Shown one piece after another: positions 48,701 to 59,556 of a stretch of 64,000 nt of DNA. Numbering within the stretch: the first letter of the stretch is position 1; the number at the start of each line of letters is the position of its first letter. The stretch is from Pardosa pseudoannulata. Its lineage: Eukaryota > Arthropoda > Arachnida > Araneae > Lycosidae. A model generated the notes under the pieces. That model searched no databases. It had not been told where the DNA came from and was given only the letters and a program-made list of their open reading frames with translations. Where the stretch lies: contig CM063504.1 in NCBI GenBank assembly GCA_032207245.1, positions 25,714,229 through 25,778,228 of the forward strand, read 5' to 3'. A program made the translations under genes and the position numbers.

Positions 48701-49199
48701 AATGTCCTTACTGATCTGCCTACTTCGATGGTTTTCTTTCACTTGATAAATCATAAGTAAACCAAACCAAATGTATTTCTTCTGAATTCCATGTAGAAAA
48801 TAGAGAGAGTATTTTTTCCCATGACAACTGATAGGGACAGATAAGTTTTGGGGAGCTATCTTTATGATCGACAGACAACAAAATATCTTGTGCCCAGAAG
48901 GGTATGTGAAATCGGTTCCGATTTGAAGTAATTACACACAATAGCAGCTAGCTCTCTTTAAAAAGTTATAAAAAAATGAACTTTAATAAAAAATTTTATT
49001 AAAAAAATCAATAAAGTTAAAAAAAAATAATAAAGTTTGTTAAATAATCTCAAATTTTCTTACAAAACTCTTTTTAATACTTTACAATTTAAATGATACT
49101 GGAATAATTGGATTTCAAACTACAAATAACTATAAAACATTAGGCTTTCAACGTGTGAAATATAAGTTTTCAGGTCATGCTAAATAAACAATAAATTTT

Positions 49200-49400
49200 T
49201 CGTTATCAATCGTAACTAGATCTGCCCTCTCTCACAGCTTGAACTGACGTAGTTATTTATGCACCGAACTGGGTCCATACTGGCTGTGACGCCCTCCAAT
49301 CATATCCCAGCGGTTGTTGGCAGATCGCAAGTACTGAATCGCTTCACTCAGTTGACCCCCGCCGAAGGCACATCAAGCGAGAGACCGCAATAAAAATCTT
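49200..49400 (-). promoter_or_regulatory. Candidate upstream promoter of the transporter gene
   Basis: A block richer in GC and CpG than its flanks holds, on the minus strand, a CCAAT-type GATTGG, a GCGTCA half-CRE, a TATA-like ATAAATA and a TCAGTT initiator-like site. The spacing between the last two is shorter than usual. The block lies 3 kb upstream of the start exon in the proper direction. It could instead be repeat-derived. No transcript or first exon can be defined. Confidence 0.22.
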
Positions 49401-49994
49401 TGCCAACTCCTACTGAAATGCAACTTTTATAGCTTTTTGGTGTAGGTTTAGTACATTTTAGAAAATATTAGTCCTACAACCGTCTCGGAGTTTTCTTGGC
49501 ATACAAGCAATTTGTTGCCTAAGTCATCGAATTAGTTGCAAAATGTGGATAATTCACCAAGTATGACAATCATGCTTTATCTTCAACCTTTTAAGGTAGC
49601 TAGAAAAAAAATCCGATAAATGGAAGATGAGAAGACTTTCTGCCAAGCCAGTACATTTTATCATCAGAAACGATAAAAAGGGACTCTTGGAAAGTTATGT
49701 TCTTACAAACACATGCTTTGTAACAATATTTGAGTATGATTTCAAGTTTTCTGTATAACTATCATAATTCATTAAAACTGAAAAACCGATCTTTTAGACC
49801 ACTGTAACTTATTGAAAAGATCACTGTACCATTAAATATAACAGGGAAGAAAGTTATTTTTCAACCTTTTGTTTCTCAACCTATTACAAACTAAGAGCAC
49901 ATACAACTACGGGTACAGAATTTGGAAAATCCACTTTAGAAAAACATTTTTATTCTAAAATCCCCCCCACACTTTTCCCTTAAATTTTCTAACT

Positions 49995-50097
49995 CTGTGT
50001 ATATTGTATATTCTTTGGTACTGTGTATTACCTGTGGTATTCTTTGTTACTGTGTATATTCTTTGGTATGTTGCATAAATGCAACATACCAAAGAAT
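49995..50097. repeat. Short tandem motif ending in a perfect 19-bp inverted repeat
   Basis: The motif TATTCTTTGGTACTGTGTAT recurs about three times in variant form. Directly behind it ATTCTTTGGTATGTTGCAT (50058-50076) is followed after AA by its exact complement (50079-50097). The inverted arm copies the same motif, so a template switch is likely. Confidence 0.85.
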
Positions 50098-50361
50098 TGA
50101 TGTCATTTATACAGTGAACTTTAAAAAATGGATTTGTGAAATGTTATCCTACAATGCTGTAATAAGCACAATTTACTCGTAGAATCCATACAGAATGGCA
50201 ATACTAAGCTTGAACTTTTAATCAAAAAATTTCAATTGTAAAGTATTGCCTAAATTGCGTTTTTACAACAATTATTTCAGACAGTTTTAAAATTAATTTT
50301 GTTTAGCTAGTGCATGTTACCATTTAAAAGTAAGAAATACTTCCTACTTTGTAAAATTTGT

Positions 50362-50542
50362 TGTTTGGGAGCGCTACGGTGAATTTTCAGCAACACGAGG
50401 CATAATAATACTGGTACCTACTGATTAAAGCCAATTCATAACGGCTACAAACATTCATGCCAGCTATGGGATTTGAATCCAATTTGAACTTTGGCATTAA
50501 AAGAGCAGTGCCATACCCGTTTGGCCATCGTTCTACGATGGG
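50362..50542 (-). repeat. Main-family tRNA-derived SINE
   Basis: Minus-strand copy beginning GGGAGCGCTACGG, with ACGGCTACAAACATTCATGC and GGGATTTGAATCC. The head region is extended by a short insertion. Confidence 0.65.
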
Positions 50543-50549
50543 TGTAAGA

Positions 50550-51210
50550 CGTTTTAACGTCACGGGATCCTCGGGTAGCATGTGGGCGTCGAAGTGTTTA
50601 TGACACGACGTACAGCTTAGAAACAGTAACAACGTTTATTCTTGATTAAAACGGAGTATGTCCAAATTTTCCAAATGGAAATCACAGGGCTCAAGGGGGC
50701 TGGTGCGGACCTAAAAGTCTCAGGTTCAAGGCGAATAAAAAAAAAAAAAAAAAAAAAACAATCTGCGGACAGGTGCCGACAAATACCGTTATACAGGGGT
50801 ACAAATGGGTCTCCTTGAGTCTCACACAAAGCTGGAGAAAAGCTCTCCTAAAAAAAAACCAATCACCACAAGTCGAACCTCTGTCCGTTCTCCTCTCCTG
50901 GGGACTCTCCGGCGAAAAACTCGAGGCCGCCTGACGTTACTTTTCGCCTCTTCCCATTGGCTATTTTTCCGCGTTGGCGTTCTGGTAGCCTCTCATTAGC
51001 TCCTTCGGTGGAATCCTCACTGTATGACATTTCGTTGTCCCGTCCGCCCTACCGATTCACCTCTGACATCTCAAGGCGTTGTCGAAGCGACAACCCTTTG
51101 TAGTGTAGTGCAGACGCGCCTTCTTCCCAGGTCCTACCCTCTTTGTGAAGCCGTGACGTCCTCACTCTTGATTCGGCGCGATTTGTCTGCGAAGGGGATT
51201 TTTTGTTGAT
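50550..51210. other. CpG-rich block, possibly a promoter or a retroelement piece
   Basis: This is the most GC- and CpG-rich stretch of the window apart from the ends of the hAT MITE. It has two CCAAT boxes read on the minus strand (near 50861 and 50955), a run of about 21 A (50739-50759), a CGTCAGG site and the perfect small hairpin GTTGTCGAAGCGACAAC (51078-51094). Open frames inside are short and unrelated to known families. It could hold the distal first exon of the transporter, or be part of a young mobile element. Confidence 0.35.
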
Positions 51211-52190
51211 GATTGATTACAGTACAAATTGTTGTTGAAGTTTTTTCGATTTTGAATGTTGTTGACATCACCTTACACTTCAAAATTTTAGATTTTTAAA
51301 AATAAGATCGTCGGTAACATCTGAAACTTTAAAAAACTAAATAAAACATTCGATTTGAACTGCAAAAACTATACTCTCAAAACATAAATAAATTTTTGGG
51401 AAACAAAAAAATACAAATGTTTTTAAAAAATTTTATCAATGTCGCTCTGTAAATAAAAAAAAAATGCACATTCGATTTTTGCAAAAATATTACAAATTAT
51501 CAATAACATAAAATACAATAAACTAAAAAAAACTTATTTTTTTTTTGTTGTTTTTATATTATCTAAATTTATAATACATTATAAATAAACTACCTATTTT
51601 TTTTTGTTGTTTATTTCATTTACTATTTATAATATACAAATGTAATTTTTAAACATTATTTTAGCTTTTTTGAAAATTCAATTCCTTATGTAATATTTAT
51701 GATAGTTTTTAAAAAATTAAATAGGTGGAGAATTATACGTAATATTAACTGTTTACAAAAAAGCAAAAATTATTAATGAAACTTATTTTGTATTGTTTTA
51801 AGTTTGCTCACAGTGTGTCAGAAAAATTAAAAATGTTTTTAATCAGATTCTTACTTTTCAATTTAGATAAAGAGTTCTTATTTATTAGAAGGAAAGAAAA
51901 TTTAGCAAAACTGATTAAATAAAAATAAAGAACAGATACTTAATATCCTATGCATTTACAATAATATTTAAAAAAAGTTTGATGAGGTAAAAAATAAAAA
52001 AAAATTATTCAGATAAAATTGCTTAAAAAATGTGTCTTAAAAAGTTTTTTTAAAAAAAGAGGAAGAGTTTTTTTTTTACTTAAATACTTATTACTCATTA
52101 ATATTGCAAAATATAGAACATTATAACATAAACCATATCGTCTTCTAGCTACATTAGCACATTATTTTATGAAATTAAATAACAGCAGAG
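51210..52190. other. Very AT-rich spacer
   Basis: Low-complexity AT-rich sequence with several short A and T runs; nothing further seen. Confidence 0.6.
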
Positions 52191-52194
52191 GAAT

Positions 52195-52480
52195 CTGGAT
52201 AGTACCAGGAAGTAGTCATTCAGCAACCGGAAGTAACCCAAAAGATTATAGAAAACTACAATTTTGCTATGATGTGTACTTATTTAAAATTAAGTTTCTC
52301 GAATAAAAAAAACCCATACTCTAGTGATTGTATTCACATACAGACATACAGGCACATAAACTTAATTCCAAAAATATTATTTTAGAACTCAGGGTGATCC
52401 AAAACGTGAAGATCAATCAAAACCTCGAAATTTGGACTATTACAATACTTCTAGAAGTGAGAAAGTAAAAATGTCATCAG
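52195..52480 (+). repeat. Dispersed repeat of unknown class (copy 2)
   Basis: Plus-strand match to the reverse complement of 25420-25715, from AACCGGAAGTAACCCAAAAG through ATACAGACATACAGGCACAT to GACTATTACAATACTTCTAG. It shows fewer CpG losses than copy 1. Confidence 0.6.
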
Positions 52481-52520
52481 AAGTAGATTTCTTAGAAAGG
52501 CAAAAAAAAAAAAAAATATT

Positions 52521-52562
52521 TTACATAAAAATTACCTTTATGTAAAGATAATTTTTATGTAA
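52521..52562. repeat. Small perfect hairpin
   Basis: TTACATAAAAATTA (52521-52534) pairs exactly with TAATTTTTATGTAA (52549-52562) across a 14-nt loop. There is no G/C-rich stem or U-tract context that would make it a terminator. Confidence 0.8.
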
Positions 52563-52735
52563 GTTAATTTACAACAATGATAAGAAATATTTCTTTTGCC
52601 TGTAAAAAAATACTTTTTTGACAATAAATTAAAATTTTTTTAAATTATATTTTAAATGCTCAAAAATGTAGGAAAGACATCAGAAAATACTGAAAATTTA
52701 TATATATATATTGCCGCATAAAGAAGCTTAACCTA

Positions 52736-52812
52736 CTAGCTCAGTGGCCGAATGGTCAAAGCACGCGATCCAGACCCGAAGATTGTGGGTTCGATGCTTG
52801 CCAGGACAGTTT
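52736..52812 (+). repeat. tRNA-like SINE head
   Basis: TAGCTCAGTGGCCGAATGG looks like an A-box arm and GTGGGTTCGATGCTTGCC like a B-box arm. The acceptor stem does not close, so it is not counted as a tRNA gene. Confidence 0.5.
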
Positions 52813-53049
52813 ATCTGAAGTACGGATTTTTAATTTAAAAATGTTATTTATTGTTTCCTTATGTTCTTGAATATTCTAGATCTTTCTTTAATATGTAAAT
52901 TAGTTATTTCTCGAATATTCTGTTCGGGTATAAAAGCTGATATCCACTAGTTGTAGGCAAGTTCCCAATCTTGTAAAGTTGCCAGTTGCTACTTAGCTTC
53001 AATAAATTCATCTGTTAAGTTAAACGGTGTGTTCATTCGAATCTTCGTG

Positions 53050-53052
<3 letters not shown>
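52800..53052 (+). mobile_element. Solo-LTR-like end
   Basis: The stretch has a TATA box (TATAAAAG, 52929-52936), a polyadenylation signal (AATAAA, 53001-53006) and an end CTTCGTGACA, as in Gypsy-type LTRs that finish in CA. Its left end is not clear and no primer-binding site or coding part follows; a microsatellite starts directly after it. Confidence 0.4.

Positions 53053-53098
<46 letters not shown>
53053..53098. repeat. (TA)n(TG)n microsatellite
   Basis: About 15 TA units followed by about 8 GT units, directly behind the LTR-like end. Confidence 0.9.
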
Positions 53099-53124
53099 AC
53101 ACATACATATAAATAAATAAACAT

Positions 53125-54112
53125 ATCCTATATAATAATAGCCAAAGTTGTCTGTCCTCGCATTCATAAAGAGGTTGGATATGGAATGGCTAGAGGCATC
53201 CATATTGGATTCTTGATGAGTTAGGGTTAGCAAAATTCAAAGCGAGTTCAAAATCCCCACTTCCCTCCCTTTTCCAACATTTAATGCCATTTTTAAGTCC
53301 TATATTCCCCGGTTAAGAGCAGGCGATGATTAAATTCATCAATTTATCACATAAGTAGATGATAATAACATTTTTTTCTGGCAATATACCGGCCGAACGA
53401 TGGCTGGTTGGTTACGGTGCTGGTCTTTGGAACCGGAGTTCGTGTGTTCGAATCCCACCGTGTTATGGATGTTCGTAGCCGTTCGGAATCGGCTTTAAGC
53501 TGTAGGTCCCGGTCTCATTATCCCTCGTGTTGCATAAAGGAGACCGTAGCACCCCAACATTATAACGTCATTCATTTAATCATTTCTTGTTTTAAATTAT
53601 TTAAATATCTTCTGTATTATTTTCATACGTTTTATCCCTGAACTTAGATATTACGTAAATAATGTTCTTTTAGATTTGGCTTAAATAATAGATTAGGTAC
53701 ATATGTGATAACTTTAAATTTAATCATCGATTTATTTTTGTTGCAATGAAAATTTTATTATTGGTATTAACAACAAATTCTTTTCATAACAGTCTAGGAG
53801 TCTATTTCACGGACTAATAAATATCTAGCATTTAAGTTATATATCTTTGAAAATTAAGAAGTTTGTTCGTTTGTGTGTTTGTTTTTTATACATAACCACA
53901 CGGTTTGACTAAATGAATTCAATGTGATTCTAAACTGCATTCACAGTATCGGGAGACTTTAGAGGAGTATGAAGATAAACAAATTATTTAGCGTGTACCA
54001 GACAATTCTCAGCCAAAAAACAAACCATTTTTTTTACCTGCCTCATGGGTTATTTACAATTCTGGAAAATTAAAAAAATTTCTAATCCCGTAACATGACG
54101 GGCTATATGCTG
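53125..54112 (+). mobile_element. Helitron-like non-autonomous element (copy B), interrupted by a SINE
   Basis: Begins CCTATATAATAATAGCC and ends with the hairpin CCCGTAACATGACGGG (54087-54102) then CTATAT. Its body matches copies A2 and C, including the ATAACCACACGGTTTGAC block missing from A2. A SINE (53387-53557) sits inside it, so this copy is older than that SINE. No RepHel coding part is present. Confidence 0.65.
53387..53557 (+). repeat. Main-family tRNA-derived SINE nested in a Helitron-like element
   Basis: Plus-strand copy: GGCCGAACGATGGCTGG, B box GTTCGAATCCC, GTTCGTAGCCGTTCGGAATC, CCCGGTCTCATTATCCC. CpGs are mostly preserved, which points to a fairly recent insertion. It interrupts the element between sequences that are contiguous in copy A2. 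Confidence 0.85.
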
Positions 54113-54556
54113 TTGTATATATATTAATTCAAGATTGTTGAAATACAAAGGGCTAATATACGAAGTAAAGCATACACAGATAAAATACCGTAATAGTAAA
54201 AAAATCGTTTATCAGAAAATTTTTAACAATTTAGATCACTAGAAAATCCAAAAACTGAAGATGGAGGCATTAAGAAATTTTATTGCCATGTTTCAGGCGA
54301 GACGGTATGCCTAAAAAATTGCATTGTAGTTTATTTAATCATTGTCTCAATTTAGAGTGACCTTTCAACTGTTATCATCTCACAGGATGTCCAAGTGATT
54401 GATTTGGATGAATGATTTCCAACTATTATTTTACTTTTTTGGATGAGAGTTATTTAAAAGCAATTTCCCTTTCAGACTAAACTCCAAGTTAAAATACACT
54501 CACACACACAGAGACACATATGTATAAAAACTAATTAGTTTTTATATTAACACTAG

Positions 54557-55616
54557 TATATAGCCCGTCATATGACGGGATCAGTAAAATTTTTAATTTT
54601 CCAGAATTGTAAAATACCCTGTGAGGCAGGTAAAAAGATGATTTGTTTTTTGGCTGAGAATTATTTGGTAATTTGTTTCTATCTCAATAAATTGTATATC
54701 TTCATACTCCTCTATATTCTCCCAATACTGTGAATGCAGTTTAGAATCCCGTTGAATTCATTTAGTCAAACCGTATGGTTATGTATAAAAAACAAACACA
54801 CAAACGAACAAACTTTTAAAATTTCAAATATACATAACTTAAACGATAGATATTTATGAGTCCGTGAAATAGAGTCATAGATTTTTATGAAAACGATTTG
54901 TTGTTAATACTGGAGATAAAATTTTCATTGCAAGAAAAAATAATCAATGATTAAATTTAAAATTATCACATTTGAACCCAATTCATTATTTAAGACAAAT
55001 ATAAAAGAAAATTATTTTCGTAATATCTAAGTTCAGTGATAAAAGGTATGAAAATAATGCAGACGATATATAAATAATTTAAAATAAAAAATGATTAAAG
55101 GAGATGGTTAAAGGAATGACGTCGTAATACTGGAGATAAAATTTTCATTGCAACAAAAAATAATCAGTGATTAAATTTAAGATTATCACATATATACCTA
55201 ATCTAATATTTAAGATAAATATAAAAGAAAATTATTTACGTAATATCTAAGTTCAGTGATAAAAGATATGAAAATAATGCAGATGATATATAAATAATTT
55301 AAAATAAGAAATGATTAAATGAGATGGTTAAAGGAATGACGTCGTAATATTAAAAATTTTTTTTTACCTATTTATTATGTGATAAATTAAAAAAATTAAT
55401 GTCCTGATCTTAACCGGGAGCAATAGAGCTTAAAATAATGGCATTAAACGTTCGAAGGGGGAAGGGGTGGATTTCGAACGTTTTCGAACTCGTTTTGAAT
55501 TTTGCTAACCCTAACTCATCCAAAATCCAATATGGTTGCTTCTAACCATTCCAGTTCCAACCGCTTCTTAAATTTGAGGAGAGACGGACAGATGACTTAG
55601 GCTGTAACTATACAGG
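54557..55616 (-). mobile_element. Helitron-like non-autonomous element (copy C), inverted
   Basis: On the plus strand it starts with TATATAGCCCGTCATATGAC, containing the perfect 16-nt palindrome CCCGTCATATGACGGG (54564-54579), and ends near GGCTGTAACTATACAGG. It runs opposite to copy B about 440 bp away and contains a 220-bp internal tandem duplication. The palindrome is intact here but decayed in A2. Confidence 0.65.
54906..55345. repeat. 220-bp tandem duplication inside the Helitron-like copy C
   Basis: Units 54906-55125 and 55126-55345 both start AATACTGGAGATAAAATTTT and end ATGACGTCGT. They differ by roughly a dozen substitutions and no indels. Neither copy B nor A2 has the duplication. 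Confidence 0.9.
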
Positions 55617-55619
55617 CGA

Positions 55620-56180
55620 TTAGTTTTTATTTTAATATTAGTTTACCGATATATAAACTAGATCGGTAAACTAATGTGAATATTTTGTATAAAACCCCCG
55701 GAGACTGCCCCTTAAGAAACATACTGTGAGAAAACGTCCTGTAATTGCTTAGTTCAATAATGCGGAAGTAAATTTATAGTTGAAAGCCCTCATTACGGTC
55801 CGAGACAATTCGAAGGTGTTTTAAAATCTGAAGTCAAGGGCAAAAACCCCGTGTTTCTTTGCTTTTCCCTTTTTAACCCCTAATCTAAACTGACCACTGG
55901 GGCTACAGTTCAGCCCTCAGGAAAGGATTCTAACCAATTAAAACTTTGTAGTGTCCTAACGGCAAATTTTGGAAATTCCGAACAAAGAGGAGATACACGA
56001 TATGGGAGATAGATTTTTACTTAGCTTTTTCATGTTAGCTGATCTTTCAGTTTGTCCCACCACTATAATGAAGTGGAAATCCGTAGGACAGACGTTCTGG
56101 TAATATAGATCTTTCGAGACAAAAACGGGGTCTTATTTCCGGCCATGACTACAAAAAACCCATTGTTTACTCCGTGTTAC
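55620..56180. other. Mixed-composition sequence, nothing assigned
   Basis: Somewhat richer in GC than its flanks; short open frames show no known motif. It may be a worn mobile element. Confidence 0.4.
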
Positions 56181-56275
56181 GACACACACACACACACACA
56201 TGCACACATATAGTATGTTAATATGTACACACACACACATATATGTAAATATGTGCACACACACATACATACATA
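56180..56275. repeat. Compound (CA)n microsatellite
   Basis: Several CA runs separated by CATATA segments. Confidence 0.9.
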
Positions 56276-57429
56276 TTGTTGCACGTTTTCCTTAAGCAAT
56301 TCCTAAATGCAGGGGAATTTAAAAATTGATATAGTCACCAATATATGTATGGATATATTTGTTAACCACTTACGAGCAATATGCTAATATTGTTCATAAG
56401 ATTTAATTTAGTAACAGTTATAAAATCATAATTTTTTATTTAGTTTATAAGACTCATTAAAGTAATTTTTAAAATCTGTCCTGCAGTGTTTTATTATTTA
56501 AAATTGTATACCTGACAAAAACAGAGGGACATCATCGAAACTCTGTTTGAAAAAAAGGAATATGAGTCAAAAAATGGGAAAATTATGGTTTACTACGCCG
56601 ACTGATTTCAAGAACTGGTGTAAGTGTATTTTTTTCTGAAAAGGGGGTCGATGGGCTGAAAGCTGAAAAAAAAGGAAAAAGGTTGAGAAGCTTCTATCAT
56701 AGGTGGTCGATGTTAATGACTTATTACTCGTCAACAAAGACATATTAGTGTATGATTCCTTTTACTGGTGAAGAATGTGCTGAATTCTTGTTTTACAACG
56801 TAAAATTTTAAACCGATTTATTTTAACTCATGTTGACTTGTGATAAGACCTTTAAATCTATTAGAAAGTTTTCGCTCTGATAAGAGACACCCGCGTATTC
56901 TACAACAGGAAAAGGGAATCCTGAACTCAATCTGCTGCTTTTCAACTGTAAATGTTGACGTCGATCAGGTTTTTATGCCTGAAAGTGTACACTTCTTCGT
57001 GAACAGCATATTCAGTTATAATTGAAAAATAAACAGTCAGCGTAACTAAAGTTTATTAGCCTTTAAAAGTAATGAACTATCTAGTAGGCAAGATAACTGT
57101 ATGTTTAAAAGGAAGCTCTTCTTTCTTTTCTCCTCATTTTACAAATTGATAGCCCAATGAATTAAAAATCTATCAACTATCCGTTAAAGTAAAATTAATT
57201 CGTAATTGATTATTTTTGGAATAAAAACGACAACTATAGTCAAAAAGTATTTCCGTTCTATGTTTTCGAGGTACATTTAAACAATCATCAGAATAGGTTC
57301 TTAAAGAAACCTTTACCCCTCATTCCTTTTATTCTTCTCAATGCACGCTATAATATGTAGAGGTTACTGATTACAATTCTTTGTTTAATGCTTAGTTACT
57401 TTCTTTTCACTGCAAGTGCTTTGTCTGTT

Positions 57430-57597
57430 TTGGAGTGCTACGGATAATTTTTTTGTAATATGGATACTAATTAGACCGGCACCTACTGTCTTAATTTGAT
57501 TCTAGACGGTTATAAACTTTCGTGTCAATAGTGGGATTTTAACTCATATACTATGTGACCAAAAGACAGTGCCCTACCTATTTGGCCATTGCATAGT
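57430..57597 (-). repeat. Main-family tRNA-derived SINE, degenerate
   Basis: Minus-strand copy with TTTGGAGTGCTACGG, ACCGGCACCTACTG and AAAAGACAGTGCCCTACC. Strongly diverged in the middle. Confidence 0.6.
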
Positions 57598-58269
57598 TCC
57601 AATGCAAGGGTGCTTGCCTTTTTTTGCAGAATTCAGCTATCAATAACGCAGATCTATCGACCATTTTCTTACGGGAACATCACATACAAGAGTTCCTATA
57701 GCTTTTTATTTATTTATTTATTATTTTTTTATCACCGCAGTACCCTGGCATATACTCCAAGTACCCTATGATGCCGCAGCACCCAATTTAAGAACCACGA
57801 AGGTAGAGAATCCGTCTTACTGAAAGATAAATACGGCGACAATTCTTAGCATGTTTTAACAGTGACACAGTGATGAAGGAAGATAACTTAATTTCTAACT
57901 TTTAAGTATACTTATGCTTTATTTAGAAATTTCCTGAGTTTTCTCGATTATAGTAGCGGCACTTTTGGCATACATTCACGGCCAGTTTCAGAACCGCAGC
58001 TGATCAGCATTATTCCATATGAGAGCACTATATAGATTAAAGAAACTCTCGCGAATCAAACTCAAGCCCACCGCGAGAAACGTACTTCCTTGCCGTAGGA
58101 TTCGTTCCGTTAGTTACTACATTATGTTTACTTCATTACAAATTTGTTGAAATTCTACTACCATAAAAAGATCTAAAAATCTTATCAAGGTTTATACTTC
58201 ATTTTTATGGCAGTATAAAGTCTAGAATATTTCTGCCATCGAATGACAAGATTATTGGTATATTCATAG

Positions 58270-58500
58270 CATGTTAATTAACTATATTTTTCTTACCTCC
58301 TCAAGAAGACTTCATGGTGAATACAATTTCTGCTCTCAGTCAAACAATTGGCTCAATCATCTGACCAGTAGTCTTCTCATTCAGAACAATTTTAATGTCG
58401 TCTCCCTTTCTTTATATCCTTCTGGAGTTACATTCACAGTCAAAGTCATCTCTACTTCACAGTAGTAGCCCTCGTTATCTTACGTAACCTCTGCAAACAT
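58270..58500 (-). pseudogene. Possible broken coding fragment, unassigned
   Basis: On the minus strand one frame reads DNEGYYCEVEMTLTVNVTPE then GYKERET, after which a frame change gives DIKIVLNEKTTGQMIEPIV. D-x-E-G-Y-Y-C-E-V looks like the end of an immunoglobulin-type domain, but a stop directly precedes it and others follow. It may be a decayed exon. It is too short to name. Confidence 0.22.
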
Positions 58501-59555
58501 AGGAAACAAATGGTGGGAAATGTCAGAACCAAAAATCGATCGTTAAGGATAAGGATTTTATCGAGATGTAATTTTAGAAGCGATAGAAATTCACGGAATA
58601 TTAATGAATACAACCTAAAACGCTCCTCGTTAAAATGAAAATAAATAACAATTAATTATTGATATACTTGCCTGGCCAGGAACAGCTGAGTCATACATAA
58701 CAGTCTTATCTATATAATACATATTTTTCCTTATCAGGGATAACTATTGGGTCAATCTAAGTACGACAACTGCACGGTGCTTAGTGAAGAGCTCCAGAAA
58801 AGGCACGTCCATGCAGCTCGGAGCCAGAACAGGTTCTTCGGGCCAAAGGCAATAGATTCACTTCGTGCATCAGTTTTCCTTTTGTCATTTATATAGATGT
58901 CTAACGATGGGGAAAGTGAAGGCGGATGTGAAGTGACGATGTAGGCTGGCTCAAGTTATGAAGAGAGAGAGCAGTTTGTATTGGAAACCAATAATAGGCG
59001 TTGCTAGACTTAATCTTAGGATGCATGAGTGTTATTATATCCAAATTAAGAAAACGTGGGAGGGAATAATGTAAGTTACATCACTCAGTCATAGTAAATT
59101 TAGGTTAATGTAGTTATTTTTAAAATTAATGTTAACTCATTTAAACATAAGAAGAAAAAAAATCAATAATTTTTACCCGAACACAAAATATCCACATTAA
59201 GCATACTAGAGTTAAATAACATTTTACACATAAAGCTAAATTAGTTTCTTCGGTTTAAGTGAATAGATGTTTAAACTATCAATCCACAGTGAAATATATA
59301 AGAATGTGCTTTATTTTTTAAAAGAAAATGTGAACTTTTTCTTAATCACATTAAGCATTTGTTCTTTATTTAGTAAAATTTACCATATAATCAAAGATTA
59401 AAAATGAAATTAATTTATCCCAGAAAATACTGAAAAAACTGAACTAAAGGAAAAAAATTTATGAAGAGACTTTTAGAAAAAAAATCTTCTCCCTTAAAAA
59501 AAGTTGCATTCTTTAAATATTTATCTACACATACATTCAAATTGGTCTTATTGCA
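58500..59555. other. No gene seen
   Basis: A GC-richer part at 58670-58960 has no long frame. The rest is AT-rich and featureless. Confidence 0.45.
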
Positions 59556-59556
59556 A

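Noticed and set aside
48720..48941. 73-codon minus-strand frame as a gene upstream of the transporter
   Set aside because: No recognisable domain, no conserved start context; lies among repeat remnants.
52521..52562. Hairpin read as a transcription terminator
   Set aside because: AT-only stem in animal DNA with no gene ending there.
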